Positions 43,869 to 52,859 of a stretch of 64,000 nucleotides of DNA are shown here, piece after piece. The notes below the pieces were generated by a model, which was not told the origin of the DNA, ran no database searches, and worked only from the letters and a program-made list of their open reading frames with translations. How positions within the stretch are numbered: position 1 is the first letter of the stretch; the number at the start of each line of letters is the position of its first letter. Source of the stretch: Alcaligenes endophyticus (GTDB taxonomy: Bacteria > Pseudomonadota > Gammaproteobacteria > Burkholderiales > Burkholderiaceae_B); the NCBI RefSeq assembly GCF_026344035.1, contig NZ_JAPKND010000002.1, positions 124,001 through 188,000 of the forward strand. Direction: 5' to 3'. The translations under genes were made by a program, and so were the position numbers.

Positions 43869-44861
43869 ATGATGAAGTGGGCCAAACCTTCTAGTGCGCT
43901 GTTCTCGTCCATGGTAGTAACAGGGGCCTTAGCTGCTGCGTTGCCGTTGACTGTTCAGGCTGCTTACCCAGACCGCGCAGTGACCATTATGGTGGGGTAT
44001 GGGGCAGGTGGTGGAGCTGATTTATTAGCGAGGCTGTATGCAGAAAAATTAGCGGCCAAGTTGAATCAGACGTTTATTGTGGAGAACAAACCAGGAGCAG
44101 GGGCGACCTTGGCTGCCTCCGCCGTAGCTCATTCCAAGCCCGATGGTTATACCTTGATGGTGGCACCGACGGCTGTATTTACCATTACGCCCAATGTGCG
44201 CCGTACCAATTACGCGCCACTGAAAGACTTCACACCTATTGCAACGTTGGCAACAGGTCTGGACATCATTACCAGTTCACAGACCATACCGGCCAAGAAC
44301 CTGGGCGAGTTTATTGTTCTGGCCAAAGCCAATCCTGGGAAATATTCGTTTGCCAGTTCCGGCTTGGCGACCTCGACGCACTTTACCGGGGAGATGTTCA
44401 AAGAAGCGGCTGGAATTGATATTTTGCATGTCCCTTACAAGTCCAGTAATGACTATTTGCCCGACCTGATTCAAGGCCGTGTATCCATCGCTTTCGATCC
44501 AGTGCTGCTTAATCAAGTGAATGCAGGCAAGCTCAATTTGCTTGGTATTGCACAGGATGAACCATTGGAAGGTTATCCAGAAGTTCAAACAAGCAAGCAG
44601 GCCGGTATAGACATGAGCCCCGCTTATGAGCGTATCTGGTATGGGATTGTTGGCCCTGCTGACATGCCCGCTGACGTGGTGGCTACCTTAAGTGAGGCGA
44701 TCAAAGAAGTATCCGCGGATCCTGCTATTGCGCAGCGTCTGGAAGCGACAGGGATACGTCCTGATGTTGTCACCGGTGAGGACTTTGCACGCAAAATGCG
44801 CGATGACTCGGACTATTACAAAAACTTGATTCAGCGTCTGAATATTCAGCTTGAAAATTAA
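43869..44861 (+). CDS. Bug/TctC-family periplasmic binding protein
   Basis: A 330-residue receptor with signal peptide (cleavage after TVQAA) and the core YPDRAVTIMVGYGAGGGADL. CCGGAGACA precedes the start; two ATGs are adjacent. First gene of an operon with an acyl-CoA synthetase and enoyl-CoA hydratase, so the ligand is probably a carboxylic acid that is then activated with CoA. Confidence 0.93.
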   Translation: MMKWAKPSSALFSSMVVTGALAAALPLTVQAAYPDRAVTIMVGYGAGGGADLLARLYAEKLAAKLNQTFIVENKPGAGATLAASAVAHSKPDGYTLMVAPTAVFTITPNVRRTNYAPLKDFTPIATLATGLDIITSSQTIPAKNLGEFIVLAKANPGKYSFASSGLATSTHFTGEMFKEAAGIDILHVPYKSSNDYLPDLIQGRVSIAFDPVLLNQVNAGKLNLLGIAQDEPLEGYPEVQTSKQAGIDMSPAYERIWYGIVGPADMPADVVATLSEAIKEVSADPAIAQRLEATGIRPDVVTGEDFARKMRDDSDYYKNLIQRLNIQLEN

Positions 44862-44878
44862 TGCAGGAAAAACACGAC

Positions 44879-46978
44879 ATGAAACATGCGTCTGTGATGC
44901 ACGACTTACTGCACCCGCGTAGTGTGGCCATTGTGGGGGCTTCGGAGGACGAGAGCAAATGGGGGGGGCGTTTGTTGCGTTATATGACGCGCCACCGGAT
45001 ACAGGGGGAGTTGTATCCGATCAACCCTAAAGGTGGGACGTTAATGGGTGTCAAAACCTATGCCTCTCTGTCTGAATGTCCGGGCCCTATCGACATGGCT
45101 ATTTTGTTGGTGCCCAGTTCCCGAGCCTTAGCAGCAGTACGTGATTGTGTGGCCAATAAGGTGAAAGTGGCTATTGCTATTACGTCGGGGTTTGCCGAGG
45201 CGGGGCCCGAAGGGGAGGCCTTGCAACAGTCGGTATTGGATGAGGCAAAAGCAGGTGGCTTGCGCTTATTTGGCCCGAACTGCATGGGTTTGATGAATAC
45301 CCATCATAATCTGGCTGCGACCACGGCTGTTTCTATGGGATACCTAGAGACCCTGCCGGTAGGTTGCATAGGCATGGCCTCACAAAGCGGCGCGTTGATG
45401 GGGGCCTTGCTTGCCCGGGGTATTGATGTGGGTGCGGGCTTTAGCACCATGGTGTCACTGGGTAATCAAGCGGATATTGATCAAAACGATATTTTTGATT
45501 ATCTGATTCAGGACCCGCACACCAAGATCATTGCTTTGTACATGGAAGCCGTTAAAGAGCCCGAGCGCTTTGTGCAGTTGCTTAAACAAGCTCAGGCGGC
45601 CACCAAGCCAGTACTGATTGTTAAGTCTGGGCGTACCGAGGCAGGAGAGCGGGCAGTTCAATCGCATACCGCCAGCTTAGCAGGCGCATGGCCGTCTTTC
45701 GAGGCGATATGCCGTGCCCATGGCGTATACCTGTTTGATAATGTATTTGATTTGCTCAACGGGGCCATGGTCTTGCAACGTGGTGCCAGCATGAATAAGC
45801 CGGGCTTGGCCGTGTTCTCCGGCTCGGGCGGAGGAGGGGCCTTGTTCGTGGATGCACTGGATGAGGCGGGCTTGTCTTTGCCGGCCCTGTCTGAACAAAC
45901 TAAATCGCATCTGCAAGATATTTTCCTACCTGTACATCGTGAATTGCCGGTGGATTTTGGTGTGGTGCAACCCAAAGCGCCCGTTGATCCGGTGTATGGA
46001 GACCCCGTCACTACCGCCATAGGGCGGGTGATGGAAGATGAGTCCATCGGGGCAGGTATTGTATTTTTGACTACTCAGCCAGGTATGCAACATATTGCTC
46101 GGGCTACGGCGCACGTTGGGATGCAATGTGGCAAGCCCTTGCTTTTTGTGCATGGTGCCAGCACGGTAGGGGAAGAGGCCAGAGCGTATTTGCGCGAGCA
46201 AGGGTATGGCTATGTGGAAAGCCCTAACGATGCGATGAAATTATGCACAGAGTTATGGCGCAGGCAGTGTGCCGCGTTACAGACTCCGGTGCCTGCCTCT
46301 TTACAGGCAGCAGATCTTGCCGTTCCTGCCCAAGCGGGTTTTCTATCCGAGCCTCAAGCACGACGATTGTTAGAGTCTGCAAAGATTCCTTTGGTGCCGT
46401 CGCGTTTAGCCAAGGACGAGGAGCAGGCGGTACAAGCGGCGCGTGAATGGGGGGGCAGCGTAGTCATTAAGGCGGTTAGCCCGACGTTGATTCATAAAAG
46501 CGATATCGGTGCGGTGAAATTGAATCTGGATAGCGAGGCCAAAGTGCGTGCTGCTTGCCAACAGATTCAAGACGCCTTGGGCAAGGCAGGGCATACGCTG
46601 GAGTCCTTTATTGTGTCACCTATGCTGCAGGCCGATGCCGAGCTGATCGTAGGAATACAGCGTGATCCGGACTTTGGACCCATGGTGATGTTGGGGGCAG
46701 GTGGGGTGTTGGTCGAATTGCTCAATGATGTGCAGTTGTGTCCGGCGCCGCTTAGTGCTGATCAGGCGTTGGCGATGCTCAATAACCTGCGTTGCCGACC
46801 TTTGCTGGAAGGGTGGCGCGGTCGCCAGCCCGTAGACAAGGAAAAGTTGGTGCATATATTGGTGCAGTTAGGGCAATTGGCGCTTGCTTTGCCACGTCTG
46901 ACTGAACTGGATATCAATCCTTTGCTGATTGTTGATGGTCAACCTATGGCTGTGGACGCACGAGCCACCGTAGCGTAA
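44879..46978 (+). CDS. ADP-forming acyl-CoA synthetase (acetate-CoA ligase family)
   Basis: A 699-residue fused alpha-beta NDP-forming acyl-CoA synthetase. Order: CoA-binding Rossmann domain (HPRSVAIVGAS), succinyl-CoA-ligase-like domains with the phosphohistidine H263 in SHTASLAGAW, then a C-terminal ATP-grasp domain (GGSVVIKAVSP, HKSDIGAVKL, ELDINPLLI). It makes acyl-CoA with ATP giving ADP. There is no GNAT domain, unlike Pat-type proteins. Start: ATG 44879 follows AGGAA; an alternative ATG at 44861 overlaps the Bug stop codon but lacks a ribosome site. Confidence 0.92.
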   Translation: MKHASVMHDLLHPRSVAIVGASEDESKWGGRLLRYMTRHRIQGELYPINPKGGTLMGVKTYASLSECPGPIDMAILLVPSSRALAAVRDCVANKVKVAIAITSGFAEAGPEGEALQQSVLDEAKAGGLRLFGPNCMGLMNTHHNLAATTAVSMGYLETLPVGCIGMASQSGALMGALLARGIDVGAGFSTMVSLGNQADIDQNDIFDYLIQDPHTKIIALYMEAVKEPERFVQLLKQAQAATKPVLIVKSGRTEAGERAVQSHTASLAGAWPSFEAICRAHGVYLFDNVFDLLNGAMVLQRGASMNKPGLAVFSGSGGGGALFVDALDEAGLSLPALSEQTKSHLQDIFLPVHRELPVDFGVVQPKAPVDPVYGDPVTTAIGRVMEDESIGAGIVFLTTQPGMQHIARATAHVGMQCGKPLLFVHGASTVGEEARAYLREQGYGYVESPNDAMKLCTELWRRQCAALQTPVPASLQAADLAVPAQAGFLSEPQARRLLESAKIPLVPSRLAKDEEQAVQAAREWGGSVVIKAVSPTLIHKSDIGAVKLNLDSEAKVRAACQQIQDALGKAGHTLESFIVSPMLQADAELIVGIQRDPDFGPMVMLGAGGVLVELLNDVQLCPAPLSADQALAMLNNLRCRPLLEGWRGRQPVDKEKLVHILVQLGQLALALPRLTELDINPLLIVDGQPMAVDARATVA

Positions 46979-47001
46979 CGCAAAGAAATAAGGAGAGAAA
47001 A

Positions 47002-47736
47002 ATGTCTGTACTGTATGAGTCTATTGATGGCATTGCATTAATTACGATCAATCGGCCTGAGAAACGCAATGCTATGAATGCTGCGGTGGTGAATGGCCTG
47101 ATAGAAGCGTGGGAACGCTTTGATCAATCTGACGATCAGGTCGCTGTGTTAACGGGTGCCGGAGATCAGGCTTTTTGTGTGGGGGCAGACTTAAGTGATT
47201 TGCCCGGCGAGGTGTGGCGTGCACTGCCTAATTTTTCCGTTCCGTGTGATAAACCGATTATTGCTGCGGTGACAGGGTATGTGATTGGCGTTGGCTCCAG
47301 TTTGACTTTGTATTCAGACATGATTGTGGCCAGTGATACCACACAGTTTATTTATCCCGAGGCTAAAGTGGGCGTATTCCAAGGCATTATGGGCGGGTTC
47401 CCCAAGAAAATGCCTTATGCTGTAGGCCTTGAGTGGACGACAACTGGCGAGCCTATGAGCGCTGAGCGTGCGCACCAGATTGGCTTTGTGAATACGGTGT
47501 GCCCAGCAGGGCAGCAAGTCGAGCAGGCCATGGCTTTGGCGCGTAAAATTGCTAACAATGCGCCTTTAGTGGTCAGAACCATGAAGCATCTGGCCTTGCA
47601 GACCTTGCCTGTTAGCCCTATGGATATGTACTACCCGCATAAACGGCGTTTGGATCAGATCGCGCAGAGTCAGGATGCCGTCGAAGGAGTAACGGCTTTT
47701 TCAGAGAAACGTAAACCGCGTTTTCAAGGTCTTTAA
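47002..47736 (+). CDS. Enoyl-CoA hydratase/isomerase family protein
   Basis: A 244-residue crotonase: ITINRPEKRNAMNA start, oxyanion segments FCVGADLSDL and VTGYVIGVGSSLTLYSDMIV, and the Glu-containing YPEAKVGVFQG. Together with the acyl-CoA synthetase it would activate and then hydrate an unsaturated acid. AAGGAGAG precedes the ATG, 24 bases after the synthetase. Confidence 0.92.
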   Translation: MSVLYESIDGIALITINRPEKRNAMNAAVVNGLIEAWERFDQSDDQVAVLTGAGDQAFCVGADLSDLPGEVWRALPNFSVPCDKPIIAAVTGYVIGVGSSLTLYSDMIVASDTTQFIYPEAKVGVFQGIMGGFPKKMPYAVGLEWTTTGEPMSAERAHQIGFVNTVCPAGQQVEQAMALARKIANNAPLVVRTMKHLALQTLPVSPMDMYYPHKRRLDQIAQSQDAVEGVTAFSEKRKPRFQGL

Positions 47737-47751
47737 TCGGGTGTAAGCGGA

Positions 47752-47784
47752 CAATCAGGCGTACTTTAACAGTACGCCTGATTG
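47752..47784. other. 13-bp perfect hairpin without T-tract
   Basis: CAATCAGGCGTAC / GTACGCCTGATTG with a 7-base loop between the hydratase and sulfurtransferase genes. The T-tract of a rho-independent terminator is missing, so it may be an mRNA-stabilising or processing hairpin, a weak terminator, or a protein site. Confidence 0.6.
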
Positions 47785-47804
47785 CGTCTTAAGGAAGAAA
47801 AAAT

Positions 47805-48662
47805 ATGAGTACAAGCATTTCCCCTTTGCTACGAATCCAAGATCTGCAAGAGGCTTTTAAGCACGGTGCAGAGCAGATTGTTTTGCTAGACTGCAGCTAC
47901 GATTTGGCGCAAGCCGAACGTGGTCAGCAGCTTTACCAACAGGGCCATCTAGCGGGCGCTTTGTATGTAGATTTGCACCACGATTTAGCAGCCGCGCGGA
48001 CTGCGAAAAGCGGCCGTCACCCTTTGCCAAGCAAGGAGCAGTTCATACAGCGTTTACGCCAATTGGGGGTGAATCAAGATAGCTGGGTGATTGCTTACGA
48101 CAATGCCAATGGTATGTATGCAGCCCGTTTGTGGTGGATGCTGGGGTGGGTAGGGCATAGCAAACGGTCGGTTCTTGATGGGCATATGCAGGCTTGGCAG
48201 CACGCAGGGCTGGAGGTTAATGCTGAACCAGTCTCTATGCCTTTGGCCGGAGATATCCAATTGCGTCCGAGCTTACATAAAACGGTGGATTATCAGACTG
48301 TTCTTGACGATGTGGGTGTTGGTCAGTGGCAGTTGATTGATGCTCGAAATGCCGAGCGCTTTCGTGGGCAGAACGAAACCATGGACCCTAAAGCAGGCCA
48401 TATCCCTGGCGCTAAAAATCGATTCTTTATGCAAAATTTAGACGAACAGGGTTGCTTTAAAACTGCCGAACAGTTGCATGCTGAATGGTCTGCGCTATTG
48501 GCTGGTCGGCCGGTAGAGCAAATAGTGAATCAGTGTGGTTCTGGGGTGACGGCTTGTCATAATTTATTGGCGCTGGAAGTTGCCGGTTTGTCGGGCTCTT
48601 TGTTGTATCCCGGCTCGTGGAGCGAGTGGAGCCAGCACGATGAGGCTCCTGTCGCGGTGTAA
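47805..48662 (+). CDS. sseA: 3-mercaptopyruvate/thiosulfate sulfurtransferase
   Basis: A 285-residue two-domain rhodanese. The first domain is inactive; the second has the active-site loop CGSGVTA with C244, which is the 3-mercaptopyruvate sulfurtransferase type (thiosulfate rhodaneses usually have CRxGxT/R). It transfers sulfur from mercaptopyruvate to acceptors. GGAAGAAAAA precedes it. A strong terminator follows. Its link to the upstream CoA operon is uncertain. Confidence 0.9.
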   Translation: MSTSISPLLRIQDLQEAFKHGAEQIVLLDCSYDLAQAERGQQLYQQGHLAGALYVDLHHDLAAARTAKSGRHPLPSKEQFIQRLRQLGVNQDSWVIAYDNANGMYAARLWWMLGWVGHSKRSVLDGHMQAWQHAGLEVNAEPVSMPLAGDIQLRPSLHKTVDYQTVLDDVGVGQWQLIDARNAERFRGQNETMDPKAGHIPGAKNRFFMQNLDEQGCFKTAEQLHAEWSALLAGRPVEQIVNQCGSGVTACHNLLALEVAGLSGSLLYPGSWSEWSQHDEAPVAV

Positions 48663-48695
48663 ACGGCTTGCGGACTCATCTTTTTGCTTTGTTGA

Positions 48696-48721
48696 ACCAC
48701 CCTTTTTAGGGTGGTTTTTTT
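48696..48721 (+). terminator. Terminator after the sulfurtransferase gene
   Basis: A 9-bp stem AACCACCCT / AGGGTGGTT, TTTT loop, T-tail. Confidence 0.88.
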
Positions 48722-48770
48722 GTGCTCAATAGCGGCTACATGTATTGGCTTTGAAAAGAGGCTAGGCCCC

Positions 48771-49553
48771 TTAGCGCTCCAGAGCATGCAGCAGCTTCTC
48801 GATTTCGTGGGCTGCGGTGCGCAAAGCAGGTAGCAAGGCTTGGACTAAGTCGTCGCGACTGCGGCTGGCAATGACCATGCTTACTCCTATGCCAGCAATA
48901 ATTTCCCCATTTTTATTATGCAAAGGCACGGCCACCCCCCCAAAACCATCTACCAGTTCTCCGAGCACCACGGAATAAGCCTCTTTGCGGCTTTGTTGGA
49001 TGGCTTTTTTTAAGGCTGCTTTAGATAGTGTAAATGCTGTCAGTTTGCGTATGTCTGCCGTTTGGAAGTAGTGGTCCAGTTCTTCGTCATTTAAACCGGA
49101 TAACAGTACTCGGCCTAATGAATGGGCATAGGCGGGCAGTCGGCGGCCTACGGATAAGTCTAGTCGAAAAATGGTTTTTGGTTCTTCACGAGCCAGAAAG
49201 ACGACCGAGTCGCTTTCTAGTATCCCCAAGGAGCAGGTTTGCCCGAGCTTGTCCGACAGCGTCCGCATCGCTGGTTGTGCCAAGGTAGGCAGGCTCATGG
49301 AGGCGAAATAGGCATAGCCCAGCTCCAGGACTTTGACGCTGAGGGAGAAATTGCGACCTTCGGAATGAATATATCCGAGTTCTTCCAGGGTAAGCAGTAG
49401 GCGTCTTGCTGCGGCCCGCGTAATGTTGAGTGCTTGGGCGGCATCCTGAATCGTTAGTGTGGGGACGCCAGAGGCAAACAGTTGAATGATGTGTAATCCA
49501 TTAGCCAGAGAGTCGAGAAATTCTTTATTTTTTGGAGTGCCAGTGGGGATCAT
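48771..49553 (-). CDS. IclR-family regulator (PcaR/PobR-like)
   Basis: A 260-residue IclR protein: LTIQDAAQALNITRAAARRLLLTLEELGYI winged helix and the effector-domain signatures LGRVLLSGL and GGVAVPLHNKNGEIIAGIGVS. Start: ATG 49553 follows AAAAGG; an in-frame GTG at 49583 is possible but less likely. It is divergent from the Bug/M24/TauD operon, whose promoter holds a palindrome fitting an IclR site. Confidence 0.93.
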   Translation of the reverse strand: MIPTGTPKNKEFLDSLANGLHIIQLFASGVPTLTIQDAAQALNITRAAARRLLLTLEELGYIHSEGRNFSLSVKVLELGYAYFASMSLPTLAQPAMRTLSDKLGQTCSLGILESDSVVFLAREEPKTIFRLDLSVGRRLPAYAHSLGRVLLSGLNDEELDHYFQTADIRKLTAFTLSKAALKKAIQQSRKEAYSVVLGELVDGFGGVAVPLHNKNGEIIAGIGVSMVIASRSRDDLVQALLPALRTAAHEIEKLLHALER

Positions 49554-49687
49554 GGATGCCTTTTTGTCGGGAGTGCGAACCACTACAGCTGGATATTCTA
49601 TTCATTTTTACGGCTTGTACCAACTTTCTTCCTGTTTGCCAGTGTGAAGTTTTTTTCTAAATAGCTTTCTTTAGGCTCCTCAAACTA

Positions 49688-49714
49688 TTGACAAGGCTTA
49701 GCGTCAGATACTAT
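49688..49714 (+). promoter_or_regulatory. Promoter of the Bug/M24/TauD-like operon
   Basis: A perfect -35 TTGACA (49688-49693), 15 bases, TACTAT (49709-49714). The start of transcription would fall near 49721, just before the palindrome at 49727. Confidence 0.55.
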
Positions 49715-49726
49715 TCTTTCATTTAC

Positions 49727-49740
49727 CGAACAAATGTTCG
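49727..49740. promoter_or_regulatory. Candidate IclR operator
   Basis: CGAACA-AA-TGTTCG, a perfect 14-base palindrome immediately downstream of the predicted transcription start: a position suited to repression by the divergent IclR protein. Confidence 0.6.
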
Positions 49741-49762
49741 CCAATTTGAACTTGGAGGGACA

Positions 49763-50746
49763 ATGTCTACATTAAAAATAAAGCAGTTGATCATGGCCTG
49801 TAGTCTGGGGGTAATGGCTGCAAGTTCGCAGAGCTATGCGCAGGGGCAGGCTTTTCCAACTAAGCCAATACGTTTTATTGTGCCGGCTGCGGCGGGTGGG
49901 CCAACCGATATCGTTGCCCGCATGTTGGCCGAGCGCATGGGTCAGAGCCTTGGGGTACCTGTTGTGGTTGAAGCCAAGCCAGGAGCCGGTGGCAATATCG
50001 GAGCTGATTTTGTGGCTCGTTCTGAGCCGGATGGCTACACCATTTTGATGGGTACCATCGGTACGCATGCGGTCAATCAGACTCTATACAAAAACATGTC
50101 CTATGACCCGATAGAGGACTTCGAACCCGTTTCCATGGTGATTTCTTACCCCTTGGTGGTGGTTAGTAATCCAAAGTTGCCGGTGAAATCGATAGCAGAG
50201 TTGATTGAGTACGCGAAGCAGAATCCGGGTAAGTTGAATCGCGCCTCCGGTGGTAGCGGCACTTCCATGCATTTATCCGGGGAACTGTTCAACAACATGG
50301 CGGGGATTCAGATTCAACACATTCCTTATAAAGGCAGTGCACCTGCTTTAACGGATGTGATGGGTGGCCAAGCCGATTTGGCCTTTGACAGCATTGTTAT
50401 CGCCAAACCATTGATCGAAGCGGGTAAATTGCGGGCGTTGGGTGTCACTGGCGAAGAGCGCTCGGATGCTTTGCCGGAAGTGCCTGCTATTGCAGAAACT
50501 TTGCCTGACTACGCGATGACATCGTGGATCGGGGTATTGGCGCCAGCTGGCACGCCTGAGGACAGAGTGTTGGCCTTGCAGCAGGAAATTGCCAAGGCCT
50601 TGGCAGATGAAAAAGTTGCCAATCATTTGAAGTCGTTAGCGGCCGAGCCAGTCGGTAGCACACCGGCAGAGTTCAAGGCTTGGATACGTTCCGAAACCGA
50701 CAAGTGGCGTCCTGTTATTTTGGAGACAGGTGCCAGTGTCGGGTAA
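49763..50746 (+). CDS. Bug/TctC-family periplasmic binding protein
   Basis: A 327-residue receptor with signal peptide (cleavage near SYAQG) and the core FPTKPIRFIVPAAAGGPTDIV. Start: ATG 49763 follows GGAGGGA; a longer reading from 49688 would cross the promoter. First gene of a four-gene catabolic operon. Confidence 0.94.
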   Translation: MSTLKIKQLIMACSLGVMAASSQSYAQGQAFPTKPIRFIVPAAAGGPTDIVARMLAERMGQSLGVPVVVEAKPGAGGNIGADFVARSEPDGYTILMGTIGTHAVNQTLYKNMSYDPIEDFEPVSMVISYPLVVVSNPKLPVKSIAELIEYAKQNPGKLNRASGGSGTSMHLSGELFNNMAGIQIQHIPYKGSAPALTDVMGGQADLAFDSIVIAKPLIEAGKLRALGVTGEERSDALPEVPAIAETLPDYAMTSWIGVLAPAGTPEDRVLALQQEIAKALADEKVANHLKSLAAEPVGSTPAEFKAWIRSETDKWRPVILETGASVG

Positions 50747-50831
50747 GTAGGACGAGTGCGTCCTGGAGGACGTTTCAGAAGGTAGGGCCGTGCGCCCTAT
50801 CTCAACATTGAATTCAGAGAATAGAAGTCTT

Positions 50832-51983
50832 ATGCAAGCAATTAATTTTGATCAGCGTCGTCAGCGTGTGGCTCAGTCAGCCGCCAAGCATGGATTTGAT
50901 GCCTATTTGGGTACACGTCAGGCAGGGCTACATTATTTGAATGGTGCCTTTATGCCTTGGCGTGGTGCTGTCTTGGTGACAGCATCAGGCGAATGTGAGT
51001 TTATTTATTGGGCCATGGATGCTTCCCGGATACGCGAGGAGGGGGATTCGAAGGCTATTTTTGAGTTCACTTTCGCTAACTTTCCGCAAGTCATCAAAGA
51101 GCGTTTGGAAGCTCATGGCTTGAGCGAAGGACGTATTGGCGTCGATCTAGTGCACCCGGGCGCTGCCCAGATTGCTCCCGGCATGTTAACCGCCGGTGAG
51201 TATTTGGAGCTGAAGGCGACTTTGCCTCAGGCTCAGATAGAAAATGGGGTGGATATTCTTGATGAGGTCATGCTGATCAAAGACCAGGCCGAGATTGAGC
51301 GTCTGCGCTGGGCTGCCGAGGTTTCTGACTATGGGTTTGAACAAGGGCTGGCCGCCATTCGTGAGGGAGTGACTGAAAACGAAGTGGCTGGAGTCATCGA
51401 GGCGGCGATTCGACGCAAGGGCAGCACGTGGTCCTGGGCCATTACTGGTGGAACAGAAGTTGGGTCAGGTTTGCGTACCGGTTTTCTGCGTGGAGTTAGC
51501 CAGCAGGCAACAGACAAAAAAATTCAAGCACAAGAGTTTGTGATCTTGGATTTACACCCCATGCTGGACTTGTATCTGGCGGATATGGCTGTACCGGCTT
51601 TTCTAGGCACACCGGACAAACAACAGCAGCACTTGATCGATTGCTGGGAAGAAGTGGTCGCTACGATGTTGGCTTCTTTGCAGCCAGGACGCCCCATCGC
51701 CGAGTGTGTTCAGCAGGGCATACAGGTTTTTGAAAAATACGGTTTGAGCGATTACGGCCTGCCTTTGTTTGGCCATGGTTTGGGAACCTGCGCGCGTACT
51801 CGACCCTTCATAAACTTGAATAGTAAGGATGTAGTGACCCCGGGCATGGTGATTGCTTTGGGCACGCATTTGTATCAACCCGGTGTAGGGGGGATGCGTC
51901 TGGAGTATCCGGTTTTGTTGACTGAGCAAGGGGCAGAGCCCTTGGTGCGTACACCCGCCAAAGTGCACGTGATTAACGCTTAG
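50832..51983 (+). CDS. M24 (creatinase/Xaa-Pro peptidase-like) hydrolase with altered metal site
   Basis: A 383-residue pita-bread protein. Expected M24 metal ligands are Asp, Asp, His, Glu, Glu. Here D240 (ILDLHP), D251 (LADM), H315 (GHGLG) and E358 (MRLEY) are present, but the fourth position, usually Glu in an EPG motif 14 residues before the last, is Gly344 (ALGTHLY). So it may act like creatinase-type members that do not use a full metal pair, for example as a C-N hydrolase of a small compound rather than a peptidase. Start: ATG 50832 is preferred; GTG 50790 would add 14 residues and has a possible site AAGGTAGGG. Confidence 0.85.
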   Translation: MQAINFDQRRQRVAQSAAKHGFDAYLGTRQAGLHYLNGAFMPWRGAVLVTASGECEFIYWAMDASRIREEGDSKAIFEFTFANFPQVIKERLEAHGLSEGRIGVDLVHPGAAQIAPGMLTAGEYLELKATLPQAQIENGVDILDEVMLIKDQAEIERLRWAAEVSDYGFEQGLAAIREGVTENEVAGVIEAAIRRKGSTWSWAITGGTEVGSGLRTGFLRGVSQQATDKKIQAQEFVILDLHPMLDLYLADMAVPAFLGTPDKQQQHLIDCWEEVVATMLASLQPGRPIAECVQQGIQVFEKYGLSDYGLPLFGHGLGTCARTRPFINLNSKDVVTPGMVIALGTHLYQPGVGGMRLEYPVLLTEQGAEPLVRTPAKVHVINA

Positions 51984-52001
51984 AACACCCAGGAGACGGT
52001 T

Positions 52002-52844
52002 ATGCAGATACAGCGATTGAGCCCAAACTTTGGGGCGGAAGTACATGCAATAGATTTGAATCAGATCAGTGATGAGCAATTTGCTCAGATTGAGAAGGCG
52101 TTCTTAGACCATCAATTACTGGTCTTTAAAAAGCAGGCCTTAAGTCCGGCAGCACAAATTGACTTTAGTCGGCGTTTTGGGGAACTGGACGTTCATGTGC
52201 TGACTCAGTACAACCATCCGCAACATGAGGAAATCTTTGTCTTATCCAATGTGGTGGAAAATGGTAAGCCTATAGGCATTTCAGATGGTGGTTCGTACTG
52301 GCATTCTGACTTTGCTTTTCAGGAAAGGCCAGCATCGGCGACCATTTTGAATGCACAGCAAATTCCTGAACAGGGCGGTCAGACCCTATTTATCGATATG
52401 TATCAGGCTTACGAGGATTTGAGCCAAGAGTACAAACAACGCTTGCAGGGCCTTCAGGCGATACATCGTTATCGTTCGCGTCGTAGCAATCAAGAGGCAG
52501 GTACTCAGGTTAAGCTAAACCAAGACCAAGAAAAAGCCACACCGGATATGGTGCATCCCGTTGTACGTACACACGTGCAAACCGGGCGTAAGGCGTTGTT
52601 TGTGCACCCGGGTATGGCGGCAGAGATCGTTGGCTTAAGCGAACAAGAAAGCAATGAAATTCTGAGTTTCTTGTTTGATCATTCTACTCAGGAAAAATAC
52701 CAGTATGCTTTTAGCTGGACGCCGGGTGATGTGGTGATGTGGGATAACCGCTGTACCATGCATAAGGCCACCACGCGAGATTTGCCTGCCCATATGCACA
52801 GGACTATTTTTCGTACAACGGTTCGCGGTGAGCGACCCGTATAA
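52002..52844 (+). CDS. TauD/TfdA-family 2-oxoglutarate-dependent dioxygenase
   Basis: A 280-residue Fe(II)/2-oxoglutarate dioxygenase: the facial triad HSD (WHSDF) with distal His in RCTMHKATT, and the 2-oxoglutarate arginine in HRTIFRTTVRG. TauD-type enzymes hydroxylate sulfonates, phenoxy acids and other small acids; the substrate here is unknown. CCAGGAGACG precedes the ATG, 18 bases after the M24 gene. Confidence 0.93.
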   Translation: MQIQRLSPNFGAEVHAIDLNQISDEQFAQIEKAFLDHQLLVFKKQALSPAAQIDFSRRFGELDVHVLTQYNHPQHEEIFVLSNVVENGKPIGISDGGSYWHSDFAFQERPASATILNAQQIPEQGGQTLFIDMYQAYEDLSQEYKQRLQGLQAIHRYRSRRSNQEAGTQVKLNQDQEKATPDMVHPVVRTHVQTGRKALFVHPGMAAEIVGLSEQESNEILSFLFDHSTQEKYQYAFSWTPGDVVMWDNRCTMHKATTRDLPAHMHRTIFRTTVRGERPV

Positions 52845-52859
52845 GGGCAGGGAGGCAGC

